A model generated the notes under the pieces. The model had not been told where the DNA came from and did no database searches. It worked only from the letters and a program-made list of their open reading frames with translations. Position numbers and translations under genes: made by a program. From contig NZ_JBJURJ010000001.1 of NCBI RefSeq assembly GCF_046098205.1, positions 62,001 through 126,000 on the forward strand: a stretch of DNA of 64,000 nucleotides, given 5' to 3'. Below are positions 26,025-34,667 of the stretch, one piece after another (positions within the stretch are counted from its first letter, which is position 1; every line of letters starts with the position of its first letter). Source of the stretch: Paenibacillus_AR mesotrionivorans. Its GTDB lineage: Bacteria; Bacillota; Bacilli; Paenibacillales; NBRC-103111.

Positions 26025-26293
26025 GGGTTTCATGTAGGCCCTAGTCAAATTGTCCTAAAAAATAAGGAGTAATGATCTATGTCTATTTAACCATCCCGCT
26101 GTCTTTTGCGTCAATATCATTTCTCACAGTATTTGGAATTTAGATGTGCTGATTCCGACATTTTTTCAAAATATCGCTGCCGGATGACAAGATGCTTCAA
26201 GATTAACCGGTCAGCCTGCCGCGGCAGGCCAAAGCCTGCGTTTTACCGCTACACATATTTTTCCAACGCCCACAACTCTATTAATTGACGCAC
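26025..26293. other. Non-coding spacer with two perfect palindromes
   Basis: CTAGGG/CCCTAG flank an 11-base loop at 26022-26044, and GCCTGCCGCGGCAGGC (26214-26229) is a perfect 16-bp palindrome. No credible gene is present; an AAGGAG-like site near 26065 is followed only by a four-codon frame. Confidence 0.5.
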
Positions 26294-26322
26294 AAAAAGC
26301 CCTCCCGGATTGCCGGGAAGGC
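26294..26322 (-). terminator. Terminator of the murA-like gene
   Basis: Minus strand GCCTTCCCGG, loop, CCGGGAGGGC, then TTTTT, about 20 bases beyond the stop codon. Confidence 0.8.
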
Positions 26323-26342
26323 CCACAAATTCACGCGAAAGC

Positions 26343-27629
26343 TTACGCTCTGCTTACAACAGCTTCAGCGGCAGCATTGCTCAGAAGCTCCACCTTGGCT
26401 CCCAGGGTGCGGAACATGCTGATGACATCCGCATAGCCCCGTTCAATATGCTCAACGCCGGAGATGAAGGTTTTCCCTTCGGCTCCCAGACCTGCCAGAA
26501 TCAGACATGTGCCGGCACGGACATCCGTGGCATGGACATGACTGCCTGTTAAGGGCTGCCCGCCCTTAATAAATGCGCTGCCGGAGCGCACCTCAATCTG
26601 CGCCCCCATCCTGCGCAGCTGGGGCACATGACTGAAGCGTTCGGGGTAGATTTTATCCGATACGATGCTTCTTCCTTGGGCAAATAAGAGCAAGGCGGTT
26701 AACGGCTGCTGCAAATCGGTGGCAAACAAAGGGTACATGCCGGTCCGCATGCGGGTAGCCTTCAAAAGTCCTCCACCGTATGCGGTAATGCTGGAATCAC
26801 GCACCTCCAGCTCCAGACCGACTTCCTTCAGCTTCGCCAGGCATGAGCCAAGATGCTCGGGAATAATATCCTCGACGGTAACGGAGCCCCCATTAATCCC
26901 GGCGGCCATCAGGAATGCTCCGGCAATCAGCCGATCCGGGATGACGGAATAGGTGCAGCCGGAGAGCTCCCGAACACCCTCAATGCGGATACAATCCGTG
27001 CCTGCACCTACAATTCTGGCACCCATACGGTTCAGCATATTGGCGGTATCCACCACCTCCGGGTCCCGCGCTGCATTATGAAGCTCCGTTCTGCCTTCGG
27101 CCAGCACAGCAGCCAGCATCGCATTGATGGTGGCGCCGGACGTGATGGTATCGAAGAAAATGGAGGCTCCTTTCAGTCTGGTTGCCCGGACAACATAATG
27201 ATCCTCGTTCAATTCGATGGTGGCCCCAAGGGCCTTCAAGGCTTTGAGATGCTGGTCAATCGGACGGGATACAAAGTTATCCCCGCCGGGATACCCGATG
27301 GTGACCTTCCCCGTTTTTGCCAGCAATGCGCCGATAAAATAATAGGAAGCCCGATAGGCCGAGGTCCCCTTCCGGTCCAGATCAGAGTGACGCATACCGC
27401 TTGCATCTATAAAAATATCGCCGTTCTCCCGGCTTTCCATACGGATGCCGATGGAGGCTGTTATGCTCTTGATCACTTGCATATCCAAAAGGTAAGGGAT
27501 TCCTTGCAGAACAACAGGTTCGCCGGACATGCAGGCGGCTGCCAGCAAGGCCAAGGAGCTGTTCTTGGATCCCTGAATATGTACGGAACCGGACAACGGG
27601 CCGGAGGATTCTACTTGTAACCATTTCAT
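26343..27629 (-). CDS. murA: MurA-family enolpyruvyl transferase with Asp in place of the catalytic Cys
   Basis: A 428-residue EPT-family enzyme related to UDP-GlcNAc 1-carboxyvinyltransferase, first step of peptidoglycan synthesis. Conserved points are SerLysAsn near residue 21-23, SerArgProIleAspGlnHis (121-127), ThrAspLeuGln and AlaThrAspValArgAla. The active-site loop reads ProGlyGlyAspAsnPhe, so the usual Cys (Cys115 in E. coli) is Asp117. Asp enzymes are known to be active but insensitive to fosfomycin. The start is at 27629, after an in-frame extension without a ribosome site. Firmicutes usually carry two MurA enzymes, so this may be an extra paralogue; it could also act on another substrate. 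Confidence 0.85.
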   Translation of the reverse strand: MKWLQVESSGPLSGSVHIQGSKNSSLALLAAACMSGEPVVLQGIPYLLDMQVIKSITASIGIRMESRENGDIFIDASGMRHSDLDRKGTSAYRASYYFIGALLAKTGKVTIGYPGGDNFVSRPIDQHLKALKALGATIELNEDHYVVRATRLKGASIFFDTITSGATINAMLAAVLAEGRTELHNAARDPEVVDTANMLNRMGARIVGAGTDCIRIEGVRELSGCTYSVIPDRLIAGAFLMAAGINGGSVTVEDIIPEHLGSCLAKLKEVGLELEVRDSSITAYGGGLLKATRMRTGMYPLFATDLQQPLTALLLFAQGRSIVSDKIYPERFSHVPQLRRMGAQIEVRSGSAFIKGGQPLTGSHVHATDVRAGTCLILAGLGAEGKTFISGVEHIERGYADVISMFRTLGAKVELLSNAAAEAVVSRA

Positions 27630-27682
27630 GTGTATGTTAACTCCTGCTCCAGAATAGGCCATTATATGTTTTCACATATTTA

Positions 27683-27711
27683 TTTATAACTTTTCACAAG
27701 GGCTTCGTCAA
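27683..27711 (-). promoter_or_regulatory. Promoter of the murA-like gene
   Basis: Minus strand TTGACG (27711-27706), 17-base spacer, TATAAA (27688-27683). A small ATATG/CATAT palindrome (27664-27677) follows the -10. Confidence 0.65.
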
Positions 27712-27793
27712 TGAGCAATAAGCCTATTTTCATGAAAAAGCTGAGAAAAACTCCTGCCGCTTCCGCTCAGTGCTGGTTTCGGTGCCAATCACC

Positions 27794-28732
27794 CTACTCC
27801 ATCGTGATCCGGTAAGGGATCCGGTAGGACCAGAAATCCTCGGCTACAAATGCATTCGCGAAAATTTCCCGGGCCTCCTGCTGCAGCATTTCCGTTTCCT
27901 CTTCCCCATAGCGGGAACTGATATGCGTCATGATCAGCACCTGCGCGCCGGCTTGAAGTGCGGTTTGGGCAGCATCCTCCGTAGTGGAGTGATGGAACCG
28001 CGAGGCCATGTCCGCCTTGGACCGGTCGAAGGTGGCCTCATGAACCAGCACATCGGCATTTCTCGCCAATTCGACGGCTGAATCCGTTTTGAGGGTATCC
28101 CCCAAAACCGTCACAATCCGGCCTGGTACGGCAGGACCCACCACGTCCGCGCTGTTTATGACACGGCCATCCTCCAGTGTAACGGACTTACCCTGCTTCA
28201 AGGCTCCATACAGCGGCCCGAAGGGGACACCCAGCTCCTTCAGCTTGGCGGCGTCCAGCTTGCCTTCCTTATCCTTTTCCACAATCCGGTAGCCGAAGCT
28301 TTCAATCCGGTGGTTCAAGCGTCTGGCCTCCACCCGGAACATCTCGTCCTCAGCGATAATCCCTTCTTCCACAATCTCCACGATATCCAGCTCATAGGAC
28401 AGCTTGGCTTGGCTTAAGGTCAGCACGGTTTCCGTAAATTGCCGGAGCCCTACAGGCCCGTACAGGGTAAGTGTTCCTTCCCCTCCCTGATACGAGCGGC
28501 TGGTCAGGATACCCGGCAGCCCATATAAATGGTCACCATGGAGATGGGTGATGAAGATTCTGTCCGTCCGCCCGAGCCGGATCGGGGATTGCAGAATTTG
28601 CTGCTGGGTGCCCTCCCCGCAATCGAACAGCCAGAACCCGCCGGTTTCATCCAGCAGGTTCAGCGCGATGGAGGTCACATTGCGGCGCCGCGAGGGCATT
28701 CCTGCCCCGGTGCCCAAAAAAACCAATTCCAT
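27794..28732 (-). CDS. rnz: Ribonuclease Z
   Basis: Metallo-beta-lactamase-fold endonuclease that trims tRNA 3' ends. The zinc motif is ThrHisLeuHisGlyAspHis, with a later HisGluAlaThrPhe, LeuThrHis-like MetThrHisIleSerSerArgTyr and an N-terminal PheLeuGlyThrGlyAlaGlyMetProSer. Length 312 aa matches the short (RNase Z-S) form. Start ATG after GTGGGGT. Transcribed alone or with metH upstream. Confidence 0.93.
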   Translation of the reverse strand: MELVFLGTGAGMPSRRRNVTSIALNLLDETGGFWLFDCGEGTQQQILQSPIRLGRTDRIFITHLHGDHLYGLPGILTSRSYQGGEGTLTLYGPVGLRQFTETVLTLSQAKLSYELDIVEIVEEGIIAEDEMFRVEARRLNHRIESFGYRIVEKDKEGKLDAAKLKELGVPFGPLYGALKQGKSVTLEDGRVINSADVVGPAVPGRIVTVLGDTLKTDSAVELARNADVLVHEATFDRSKADMASRFHHSTTEDAAQTALQAGAQVLIMTHISSRYGEEETEMLQQEAREIFANAFVAEDFWSYRIPYRITME

Positions 28733-28795
28733 ACCCCACAGCTCCGTTCTCGTTTCCTTTTTAAAAGCAGACTAGGGTGTGTTTGCAAACACGGC

Positions 28796-31700
28796 CTAAC
28801 GCTGCACTTTTTCTACGTTGAAATATTGCGCCTGGGGATGGGAGAACACCATAGCCGTTACGGATGCCTCGGGGTCCATCATACAGCCCTCCGTAAGCTC
28901 CACTCCGATGTCCTCCGGCTTCATCAGCCGGAACAGCTGCTCCTGGTCCTCCAGGTTGGGGCAGGCGGGATAGCCGAAGGATACCCGGATGCCCTGGTAA
29001 CGGGCGCCGAAGCGCTGCTTCATGGTCATATCAGCCGGATCGGGGTACCCCCACACATCCCGCATCATTTGGTGAATGCGCTCGGCGAAAGCCTCCGCCA
29101 GCTCCAGCGCCGTAGCTTGCAAGGCGTGGGAGCGCAGATAATCCCCGCTTCCTTTCCATTCCTCGGCCAGCTCCCGGACTCCCCGTCCGGTGGTGACCGT
29201 CAGGAAACCCACCGTATCCATCACGCCACTTTCCACCGGCTTGAGGTAATCGGCCAGACACAGGTAAGGCTCCACTTCCTGTCTGGGAAATTGGAAGGTT
29301 TCCAATATTTTCCCCGTATCCGCAGGATCATATACCAGGATGGTATCGCCGTCCGATTGCGCCGGGAAAAACCGGTACATCCCCTGGGCCCGGATAATGC
29401 CGTTTTTGACCGCCTCCTGCAGGATGCCGTCTACTACAGCTTTAATCTCCAGCGCCTTGGGCTCTCCGTTCTTAAGAGCTTCCTCCACAGAGCCGCGGAT
29501 ACCCAAATGCCGGCCCAGCAGCATTTCGAAGTTGATATACGGCAGCAGATGGGAGATGGGATAATCCCGCAGCACATGCCGTTCCAGATCAGGCGGGAGA
29601 TAAACGGGAAGCTCCCGGTTAATGGTGGTGTTCCGTACACGTACGGCTTGAGGCAGCTCCTGCTCAATTTTGCCCGCCTCCGCCAATTGGGCTTCCTTCG
29701 CTTTGCGCAGCTCCTCCGCCAGAATGGCGCGTTCAGCCGAGTCACTAAGCTTGTTGGCCAGGTCCAGTCCGTCCATGGCATCCTTGGCGTACAATACCAT
29801 TCCGTCATATTCCGGAGCAATCCGGTTTTTGGTAAATTTCCGGGTCAGAGCGGCGCCCCCTACCATAATCGGCACATCGATTCCCGCGTTGCGCAAATCC
29901 TGGGCTGTGGTCACCATCTGCTGAGCGGATTTCACCAGCAAGCCGGAGAGTCCGATCACATCAGGCTTTTCCTTCCGGTACGCTTCAATCAGCTGCTCCG
30001 GCGGCACCTTGATGCCCAGATTCACAATCTGGTAGCCGTTGTTGGAGAGGATGATTTCCACCAGATTCTTGCCAATGTCATGCACGTCACCCTTAACGGT
30101 GGCCAGAATAATCTTGCCCTTGACAGCAGATTCGTTCTTTTCCATAAATGGCTCCAGATACGTAACAGAGGCCTTCATCACCTCTGCACTCTGCAGCACC
30201 TCGGCAACGATCAGTTCATTGTTATTGAACAGCCGGCCAACTTCCTCCATCCCCGCCATCAAGGGGCCGTTAATAATTTCGAGGGGGCTGTAGGTACCCA
30301 TAGCAATTTCCAAATCGGGCAGCAGCCCTTCCTTGGTGCCTTCCACCACGTAAGCAGCCAGACGCTCCTCCAACGTCATATTGGAGGATTTGACGGTTTT
30401 CTCCACTTTTTTCTCGCGGAAATAAGCCACGAAGGCTGCCAACGTTTCATCGTTGGTGTTGAAGATCAAGTCCTCCGTCAGCTTCCGTTCCTCCTCGGGG
30501 ATGGACGGGTAACGCTGCAGCCGCTGGGTGTTCACGATGGCGAAATCCAGGCCTGCTTTGGTACAGTGATAAAGATAAACGGAGTTCAACACCTCACGGC
30601 CGGCAGGAGGAAGGGCGAAGGAAACATTGCTGACGCCCATGATGGTCTTGGTCTCCGGAAAGGCTGCTTTGATTTTGCGTACCGTCTCAATGGTTTCGCT
30701 GGCAGACCCCAGGTATTGGGAGTCTCCGGTTCCCACAGGGAACACCATCGGATCGAAAATAATATCCTCCGCGGCGATGCCGTATTTTTGCGTCAACAGC
30801 TCATATCCTCGTTTGGCCACCTGGAACCGCTTATCGCTGGATACAGCCTGCCCGTCCTCATCAATACACATAAACACAAGCGCAGCCCCGTACCGGTGGA
30901 CCAAAGGAACGATGTTCTCAATACGCTCCTCCCCCTCCTCCAGGTTGACGGAGTTGATGATGGCTTTGCCTTGGGTATACTTCAGGGCGATCTCTACCGC
31001 CGCGGCATTGGTGGTATCAATGACTACTGGCGCCTTTACCTTCTTGACCAGCTCCTGCATAAAAAGCTCCACATCCGCCACTTCATCCCGCTCGGCATCC
31101 TGAAGACTGACATCCACGACATGGGCTCCGCCCTTCACCTGGGCCCGGGCAATTTCCGCCGCTTCCTCAAACTTGCCCTCGGCGATCAGCCGCTTAAACT
31201 TGGGGGACCCCAGCACATTGGTCCGCTCTCCCACCATGTACGGCCGGTTCTCGGATTCAATATACACGGTGTCGATACCCGATACCGCGGAAGGATGGGA
31301 GCCCTCTTGGGCACGGGGAGCATAACGGGCCAATAACTCCGCCATCGCTTTGATATGTGCGGGAGTTGTGCCGCAGCAGCCGCCGGCGATATTGATCCAC
31401 CCTTGCTCGGCAAAACCGGCCATCTTCTTGGCCAGTGTATCCGGGGTTTCATGGTATTGACCATTTTCGTCAGGAAGCCCTGCGTTGGGATAGCAGCTTA
31501 CGGAGCAGGAGGCGATTTGTGACAAGGTCCGGATGTGATCCCGCATGAATTCTGGGCCTGTGGCACAGTTCAAACCGACGGAAACCGGCTTCAGATGCTC
31601 CAGCGAAATATAAAAGGACTCGATGGACTGACCGGCCAATGTGGTTCCCATGGGCTCAATGGTTCCGGAAATCATGATGGGCAGGGTTAACCCCAAATCC

Positions 31701-32242
31701 TCCATTGCCCGGCGGACGCCGATGCTTCCTGCTTTGACATTCAATGTGTCCTGGGAGGTTTCCAGCAGGAGTGCATCCACGCCGCCTTCAATCAAGGCCA
31801 GTGCCTGCTCGTAGTAGCTGTCCGTTAACTGGTCGAAGGTAACGCCTCCGGTAACCGACAGGGTTTTGGTGGTGGGGCCTAAAGCACCCGCCACATACCG
31901 GGGCTGCTCTGCCGTTGTATATTTCTTGGCGGATTGTACAGCAAGCCTTGCCGCTTCCAGATTCAGCTCCCGCGCCCTGGCCTCCAGACCATATTCAGCC
32001 AGAACCACGGAGGTGGAGCCGAAGCTGTTGGTTTCAATGATATCCGCCCCTGCCTCAAAATAAGCGTCATGGATTTTCGAGATCACATCCGGTCGGGTGA
32101 CGCATAAATACTCGTTGCACCCCTCCAGATCCTCTCCCCCAAAATCCGCAGCAGTCAGATCCTCCTGTTGAATCATCGTGCCCATGGCGCCGTCCAAAAT
32201 CATAATTTTTTTCTTTAACTGTGCTTCAAGCGTTGGTTTCAT
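28796..32242 (-). CDS. metH: Cobalamin-dependent methionine synthase
   Basis: A 1148-residue modular enzyme that methylates homocysteine using methyl-tetrahydrofolate and B12. In order: homocysteine-binding barrel (MetIleLeuAspGlyAlaMetGlyThrMetIleGln at the start; zinc Cys pair in AlaGlyGlyCysCysGlyThr), pterin-binding barrel, cap, B12 domain with AspValHisAspIleGlyLys (lower axial His), and the SAM-activation domain. I use ATG at 32242; a TTG two codons upstream at 32248 is closer to the AAAGGG site and is possible. No SAM or cobalamin riboswitch fits in the short upstream gap. Confidence 0.95.
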   Translation of the reverse strand: MKPTLEAQLKKKIMILDGAMGTMIQQEDLTAADFGGEDLEGCNEYLCVTRPDVISKIHDAYFEAGADIIETNSFGSTSVVLAEYGLEARARELNLEAARLAVQSAKKYTTAEQPRYVAGALGPTTKTLSVTGGVTFDQLTDSYYEQALALIEGGVDALLLETSQDTLNVKAGSIGVRRAMEDLGLTLPIMISGTIEPMGTTLAGQSIESFYISLEHLKPVSVGLNCATGPEFMRDHIRTLSQIASCSVSCYPNAGLPDENGQYHETPDTLAKKMAGFAEQGWINIAGGCCGTTPAHIKAMAELLARYAPRAQEGSHPSAVSGIDTVYIESENRPYMVGERTNVLGSPKFKRLIAEGKFEEAAEIARAQVKGGAHVVDVSLQDAERDEVADVELFMQELVKKVKAPVVIDTTNAAAVEIALKYTQGKAIINSVNLEEGEERIENIVPLVHRYGAALVFMCIDEDGQAVSSDKRFQVAKRGYELLTQKYGIAAEDIIFDPMVFPVGTGDSQYLGSASETIETVRKIKAAFPETKTIMGVSNVSFALPPAGREVLNSVYLYHCTKAGLDFAIVNTQRLQRYPSIPEEERKLTEDLIFNTNDETLAAFVAYFREKKVEKTVKSSNMTLEERLAAYVVEGTKEGLLPDLEIAMGTYSPLEIINGPLMAGMEEVGRLFNNNELIVAEVLQSAEVMKASVTYLEPFMEKNESAVKGKIILATVKGDVHDIGKNLVEIILSNNGYQIVNLGIKVPPEQLIEAYRKEKPDVIGLSGLLVKSAQQMVTTAQDLRNAGIDVPIMVGGAALTRKFTKNRIAPEYDGMVLYAKDAMDGLDLANKLSDSAERAILAEELRKAKEAQLAEAGKIEQELPQAVRVRNTTINRELPVYLPPDLERHVLRDYPISHLLPYINFEMLLGRHLGIRGSVEEALKNGEPKALEIKAVVDGILQEAVKNGIIRAQGMYRFFPAQSDGDTILVYDPADTGKILETFQFPRQEVEPYLCLADYLKPVESGVMDTVGFLTVTTGRGVRELAEEWKGSGDYLRSHALQATALELAEAFAERIHQMMRDVWGYPDPADMTMKQRFGARYQGIRVSFGYPACPNLEDQEQLFRLMKPEDIGVELTEGCMMDPEASVTAMVFSHPQAQYFNVEKVQR

Positions 32243-32318
32243 AATCAAGAGTCATCCCTTTCTCTGCTGCGAAGCCCGGGTTCATCCGGAACCGCCCTTA
32301 TAAACGGAAATATGTGGT

Positions 32319-32355
32319 CAAAAACGCCAGACTCCCCAGGGGCGGCCGGCGTTTT
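32319..32355 (-). terminator. Terminator after the HAD gene
   Basis: Minus strand AAAACGCC pairs with GGCGTTTT around an inner CCCC/GGGG stem, then TTTTTG. It is about 10 bases beyond the HAD stop and separates that gene from metH. Confidence 0.75.
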
Positions 32356-32365
32356 AGAATTAAGC

Positions 32366-33166
32366 TTATTTAAGAAGAGAGTCAATAAGAACAATTAATT
32401 CTTCCAAATCGGCAACCTCATGGGTAGGCACAATCTCATCGGTGCGGGTAATGCCGTGACGGTTAATCCACACATTCGGCATACCCACCCGTCCGGAGCC
32501 CAGAATATCGGTAGTCAGCTTATCGCCAACCATCAGCCCTTCCGTTGGTTCAATGCCCAAAAGCTCTGCCGCATGCCGGAAGATGGATTCCGCCGGTTTG
32601 CCCTCCCCGAATACCCCGGAGATAACAATATGGTCAAAATAGCTCTCCAGGTTGGCAATACCTGCGATTTTCTCCCGTTGGAGATCAGGTGCGCCATTGG
32701 TCAGCAGTAGCAGCTTTACTCTTCCCTTCAAGCCGTCCAAAAGCCGGAAGGTTTCTTCGTATACCAAAGGCCGTTTTCTGCGCTCTACTGGGAAGCGCTC
32801 TGCCAGATCCTTGCCCAATGCGGGATCGTCGATACCGATTCCAAATAGGCCCTTCGTCCAGGCTTCAATCCGGTAGGCGGGAGATTGCTGCTCCAGCTTG
32901 CGGAACATTTCATGCTCTCCTTCAGAGAAATGCGCCCAGAAGGCTTCAAACGGATTGATGCCGATCATCTTGGTGAAGGGGAAGGTCTCGTAGCTTTCAT
33001 ACAAGGCGCGGGCTTCCTGCCGGACAGAGGCCTCCAGCTCCGAAGCCTGGATAGCCGGATATTTCTCTGCGGCAGCCATACAGGTTGCGTGAAACGCTTC
33101 GTTCACACTGCGGTCATCCCACAGCAGGGTATCATCCAAATCGAACAAAACAGCTTTTAAGGCCAA
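32366..33166 (-). CDS. HAD-superfamily hydrolase
   Basis: A 266-residue haloacid-dehalogenase-type phosphatase. Motif I is PheAspLeuAspAspThrLeu at the N-terminus, motif II LeuLeuThrAsn, motif III Lys in GlyLysPro, and motif IV ValGlyAspLysLeuThrThrAsp. A helical C1 cap lies at ~20-120. The second Asp of motif I supports phosphatase chemistry, but the substrate cannot be told. Start is TTG at 33166 after GGAAGAGAG. It runs on the same strand as the membrane protein upstream. Confidence 0.85.
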   Translation of the reverse strand: MALKAVLFDLDDTLLWDDRSVNEAFHATCMAAAEKYPAIQASELEASVRQEARALYESYETFPFTKMIGINPFEAFWAHFSEGEHEMFRKLEQQSPAYRIEAWTKGLFGIGIDDPALGKDLAERFPVERRKRPLVYEETFRLLDGLKGRVKLLLLTNGAPDLQREKIAGIANLESYFDHIVISGVFGEGKPAESIFRHAAELLGIEPTEGLMVGDKLTTDILGSGRVGMPNVWINRHGITRTDEIVPTHEVADLEELIVLIDSLLK

Positions 33167-33190
33167 TGTCTCTCTTCCTTCCGCTAAAGG

Positions 33191-33715
33191 TTACTTGGTT
33201 TCATCCTTGAAGGGAACTCTCTCCCGGATGGCAAACTCACGCAGCTTGGCGTTCAATTCGTCCATGGGGAAGCGGTGCTGAAGCTTGGTGTAGATATATT
33301 TTTTCTTGACGTTCTTCTGTTGGATGATGATATGGCCGTTGTTCATGGTCAGCTCTTCAATGCTTTCGGAACCGATACGCTTATCCCCGCCAAAACGGCG
33401 GACGGTAATGTAGCTTTTGCCGATCCCGATAACCGGTCTGCGGACCAGGTAAATCAGTACACCCAGAAGGACATAGCTGATTCCGGTGAACCAGTATATT
33501 CCATTCATTGCAACACCGTTCACAGCCGAGGTAATGAGATAGAACAAGCCGAATACAGCCAACAGGCTGGCAAACATCCAACTGCGTCCTTTAATAATCA
33601 CATCGGCATCCTTCTTACGGTTGCTTTCTTCAATTGTGGCTATCCCGCTCTTTTTGCGGCTGCGGTTTACTGTCTTCTGATTCTTAATGACCATACGTTC
33701 CCATTTACGCGACAC
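33191..33715 (-). CDS. Hypothetical membrane protein
   Basis: 174 residues: basic N-terminus (~1-45, many Lys/Arg), two transmembrane helices (~48-65 and ~70-90), then a soluble ~80-residue C-terminal part with beta-strand pattern and a Lys-rich loop. It resembles the YdbT/PH-like small membrane proteins in layout only. GTG start at 33715 with AGAAGGGG upstream. It lies between a HAD hydrolase and a DUF896 gene. Function unknown. Confidence 0.6.
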   Translation of the reverse strand: MSRKWERMVIKNQKTVNRSRKKSGIATIEESNRKKDADVIIKGRSWMFASLLAVFGLFYLITSAVNGVAMNGIYWFTGISYVLLGVLIYLVRRPVIGIGKSYITVRRFGGDKRIGSESIEELTMNNGHIIIQQKNVKKKYIYTKLQHRFPMDELNAKLREFAIRERVPFKDETK

Positions 33716-33744
33716 GTTGACGACCCCTTCTATTAGTAGAGATG

Positions 33745-33933
33745 TTATGCCTTACCGTTGGTTTCTTCATCGCCCGTATATTTGACATACTGCAGTTGAT
33801 CCCTCATGGACGCTTTGAAGGAATCAATATATTTGCGGCGAAGCTCATTGCGTTCTTCTAATTCTGCATCCGTTAGTCCTGAGGTTTTGGCCTTGCGAGC
33901 CAATTCATTAATCCTCTGGATGAGTTCTTCCAT
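33745..33933 (-). CDS. DUF896 (YnzC-type) small protein
   Basis: A 62-residue helical protein with the family pattern IleAsnGluLeuAlaArgLysAlaLys ... GluLeuArgArgLysTyrIle. In B. subtilis ynzC is the last gene of the LexA-controlled yneA-yneB-ynzC operon. Here it lies on the same strand downstream of yneA, but a strong terminator separates the two and no yneB-like resolvase is present. Ribosome site AGGAGGAG before the ATG. Function is unknown in the family. Confidence 0.85.
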   Translation of the reverse strand: MEELIQRINELARKAKTSGLTDAELEERNELRRKYIDSFKASMRDQLQYVKYTGDEETNGKA

Positions 33934-34037
33934 GTTTTGCTCCTCCTGTTGACCATCTGTTTAAATCGTTGCCCGAATTCCTTCGATACAAGCTTATTTA
34001 ACTTTGCCATTCCACTCGTGGATTGTCAAGAGTCAGG

Positions 34038-34100
34038 CAAAAAACACAAAGAAACCTTCCCCGGGAGGTGGGAATAACCCCCAACCTCCTTCCGGGAAGG
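34038..34100 (-). terminator. Strong terminator after yneA
   Basis: Minus strand: a long G/C-rich stem (CCTTCCCGG with CGGGGAAGG, and an inner GGAGGTTGGG/CCCACCTCC) followed by TTTCTTTGTGTTTTTT. Confidence 0.85.
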
Positions 34101-34135
34101 CTAATGTAACACTGTGTATGTAACGTTGATTTTCT

Positions 34136-34498
34136 TTATGGAAGAACAAGAATTTGGCCTGCCCGGATATCCGAGTTTTTAAGGTTGTTCGTTTTCTTAA
34201 TTTTGTTGATATACGAACGTACGCTCTCTCCCTCCGGCAGATGGGATGCCGCGATCCCCCACAAGGTATCTCCCGGACATACATCTACTGTATAGACGGT
34301 TTTAGAGGGCTGCTTAAAGGCAACGGTGTGAACGGTAAGGGAAGCCGCTGTAGAGGATCTGTAGCCTTGTGAGAGAGCAGGCTCCCCCTCCGCTTCATTC
34401 CCCGCATAAGCATGCAATATGGCAACAGACAACACGGACACTATAATCCCGGCCATCATAATCAATCGTCTCATCAACCGATTCGGACTCATCTTCAT
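34136..34498 (-). CDS. yneA: YneA-like SOS cell-division suppressor
   Basis: A ~120-residue protein with one N-terminal transmembrane helix (~12-32) and a C-terminal LysM domain (~68-118; ValTyrThrValAspValCysProGlyAspThrLeuTrpGlyIleAla). This is the plan of YneA, which delays septation during the SOS response. It is divergent from lexA with a shared LexA-box region, as in B. subtilis. I use ATG at 34498; a GTG one codon upstream is possible. Overall identity to YneA appears low outside the LysM motif. Confidence 0.85.
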   Translation of the reverse strand: MKMSPNRLMRRLIMMAGIIVSVLSVAILHAYAGNEAEGEPALSQGYRSSTAASLTVHTVAFKQPSKTVYTVDVCPGDTLWGIAASHLPEGESVRSYINKIKKTNNLKNSDIRAGQILVLP

Positions 34499-34511
34499 CA
34501 CTCATCACTCC

Positions 34512-34525
34512 CAAACATTTGTTCT
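34512..34525. promoter_or_regulatory. LexA (DinR) box 1
   Basis: CAAACATTTGTTCT, whose complement AGAACAAATGTTTG fits the Gram-positive LexA consensus CGAACRNRYGTTYG at all but one or two places. It lies between the yneA -10 and its start codon. Confidence 0.75.
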
Positions 34526-34531
34526 GGAATC

Positions 34532-34560
34532 AGAATATCACGAACAAATGTTTGTGTCAA
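34532..34560 (-). promoter_or_regulatory. yneA promoter
   Basis: Minus strand TTGACA (34560-34555), 17-base spacer, TATTCT (34537-34532). LexA box 2 fills most of the spacer, so bound LexA would block RNA polymerase. Confidence 0.75.
34541..34554. promoter_or_regulatory. LexA (DinR) box 2
   Basis: CGAACAAATGTTTG, a near-perfect consensus site inside the yneA promoter spacer. Confidence 0.85.
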
Positions 34561-34567
34561 CGAAAAA

Positions 34568-34581
34568 CAAACAAATGTTCG
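34568..34581. promoter_or_regulatory. LexA (DinR) box 3
   Basis: CAAACAAATGTTCG, consensus on the minus strand as CGAACATTTGTTTG. Located between the two divergent promoters. Confidence 0.85.
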
Positions 34582-34594
34582 TAAATTATCTATT

Positions 34595-34608
34595 CGAACT
34601 TATGTTTG
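34595..34608. promoter_or_regulatory. LexA (DinR) box 4
   Basis: CGAACTTATGTTTG, overlapping the -35 of the lexA promoter (34606-34611). Suited to autoregulation. Confidence 0.85.
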
Positions 34609-34634
34609 TGCGAACTCCGGTTCTGTGTTATAAT
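34606..34634 (+). promoter_or_regulatory. lexA promoter
   Basis: TTGTGC (34606-34611), 17-base spacer, perfect TATAAT (34629-34634), about 33 bases before the lexA start. Confidence 0.75.
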
Positions 34635-34667
34635 TTTAATAATTATTTCCATACTGGAGTGATCAGA

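Noticed and set aside
27712..27793. Terminator for rnz in the gap before the murA promoter
   Set aside because: I see no stem followed by a T-run here; the gap lies upstream of murA and downstream of rnz on the minus strand.
28529..31336. Open frame of 935 codons on the plus strand, antisense to metH
   Set aside because: It is His/Gln/Leu-rich with no recognisable motif, has no ribosome site, and lies wholly opposite a clear MetH. It results from codon bias in metH.
32243..32365. Possible SAM or cobalamin riboswitch upstream of metH
   Set aside because: The gap is ~120 bases and is largely filled by the HAD terminator; no riboswitch core sequences are seen.
34419..34667. In-frame 83-codon N-terminal extension of lexA
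   Set aside because: It covers the LexA boxes and the lexA promoter; the LexA N-terminus MetSerArgIleSerAsnArg at 34668 has its own ribosome site.
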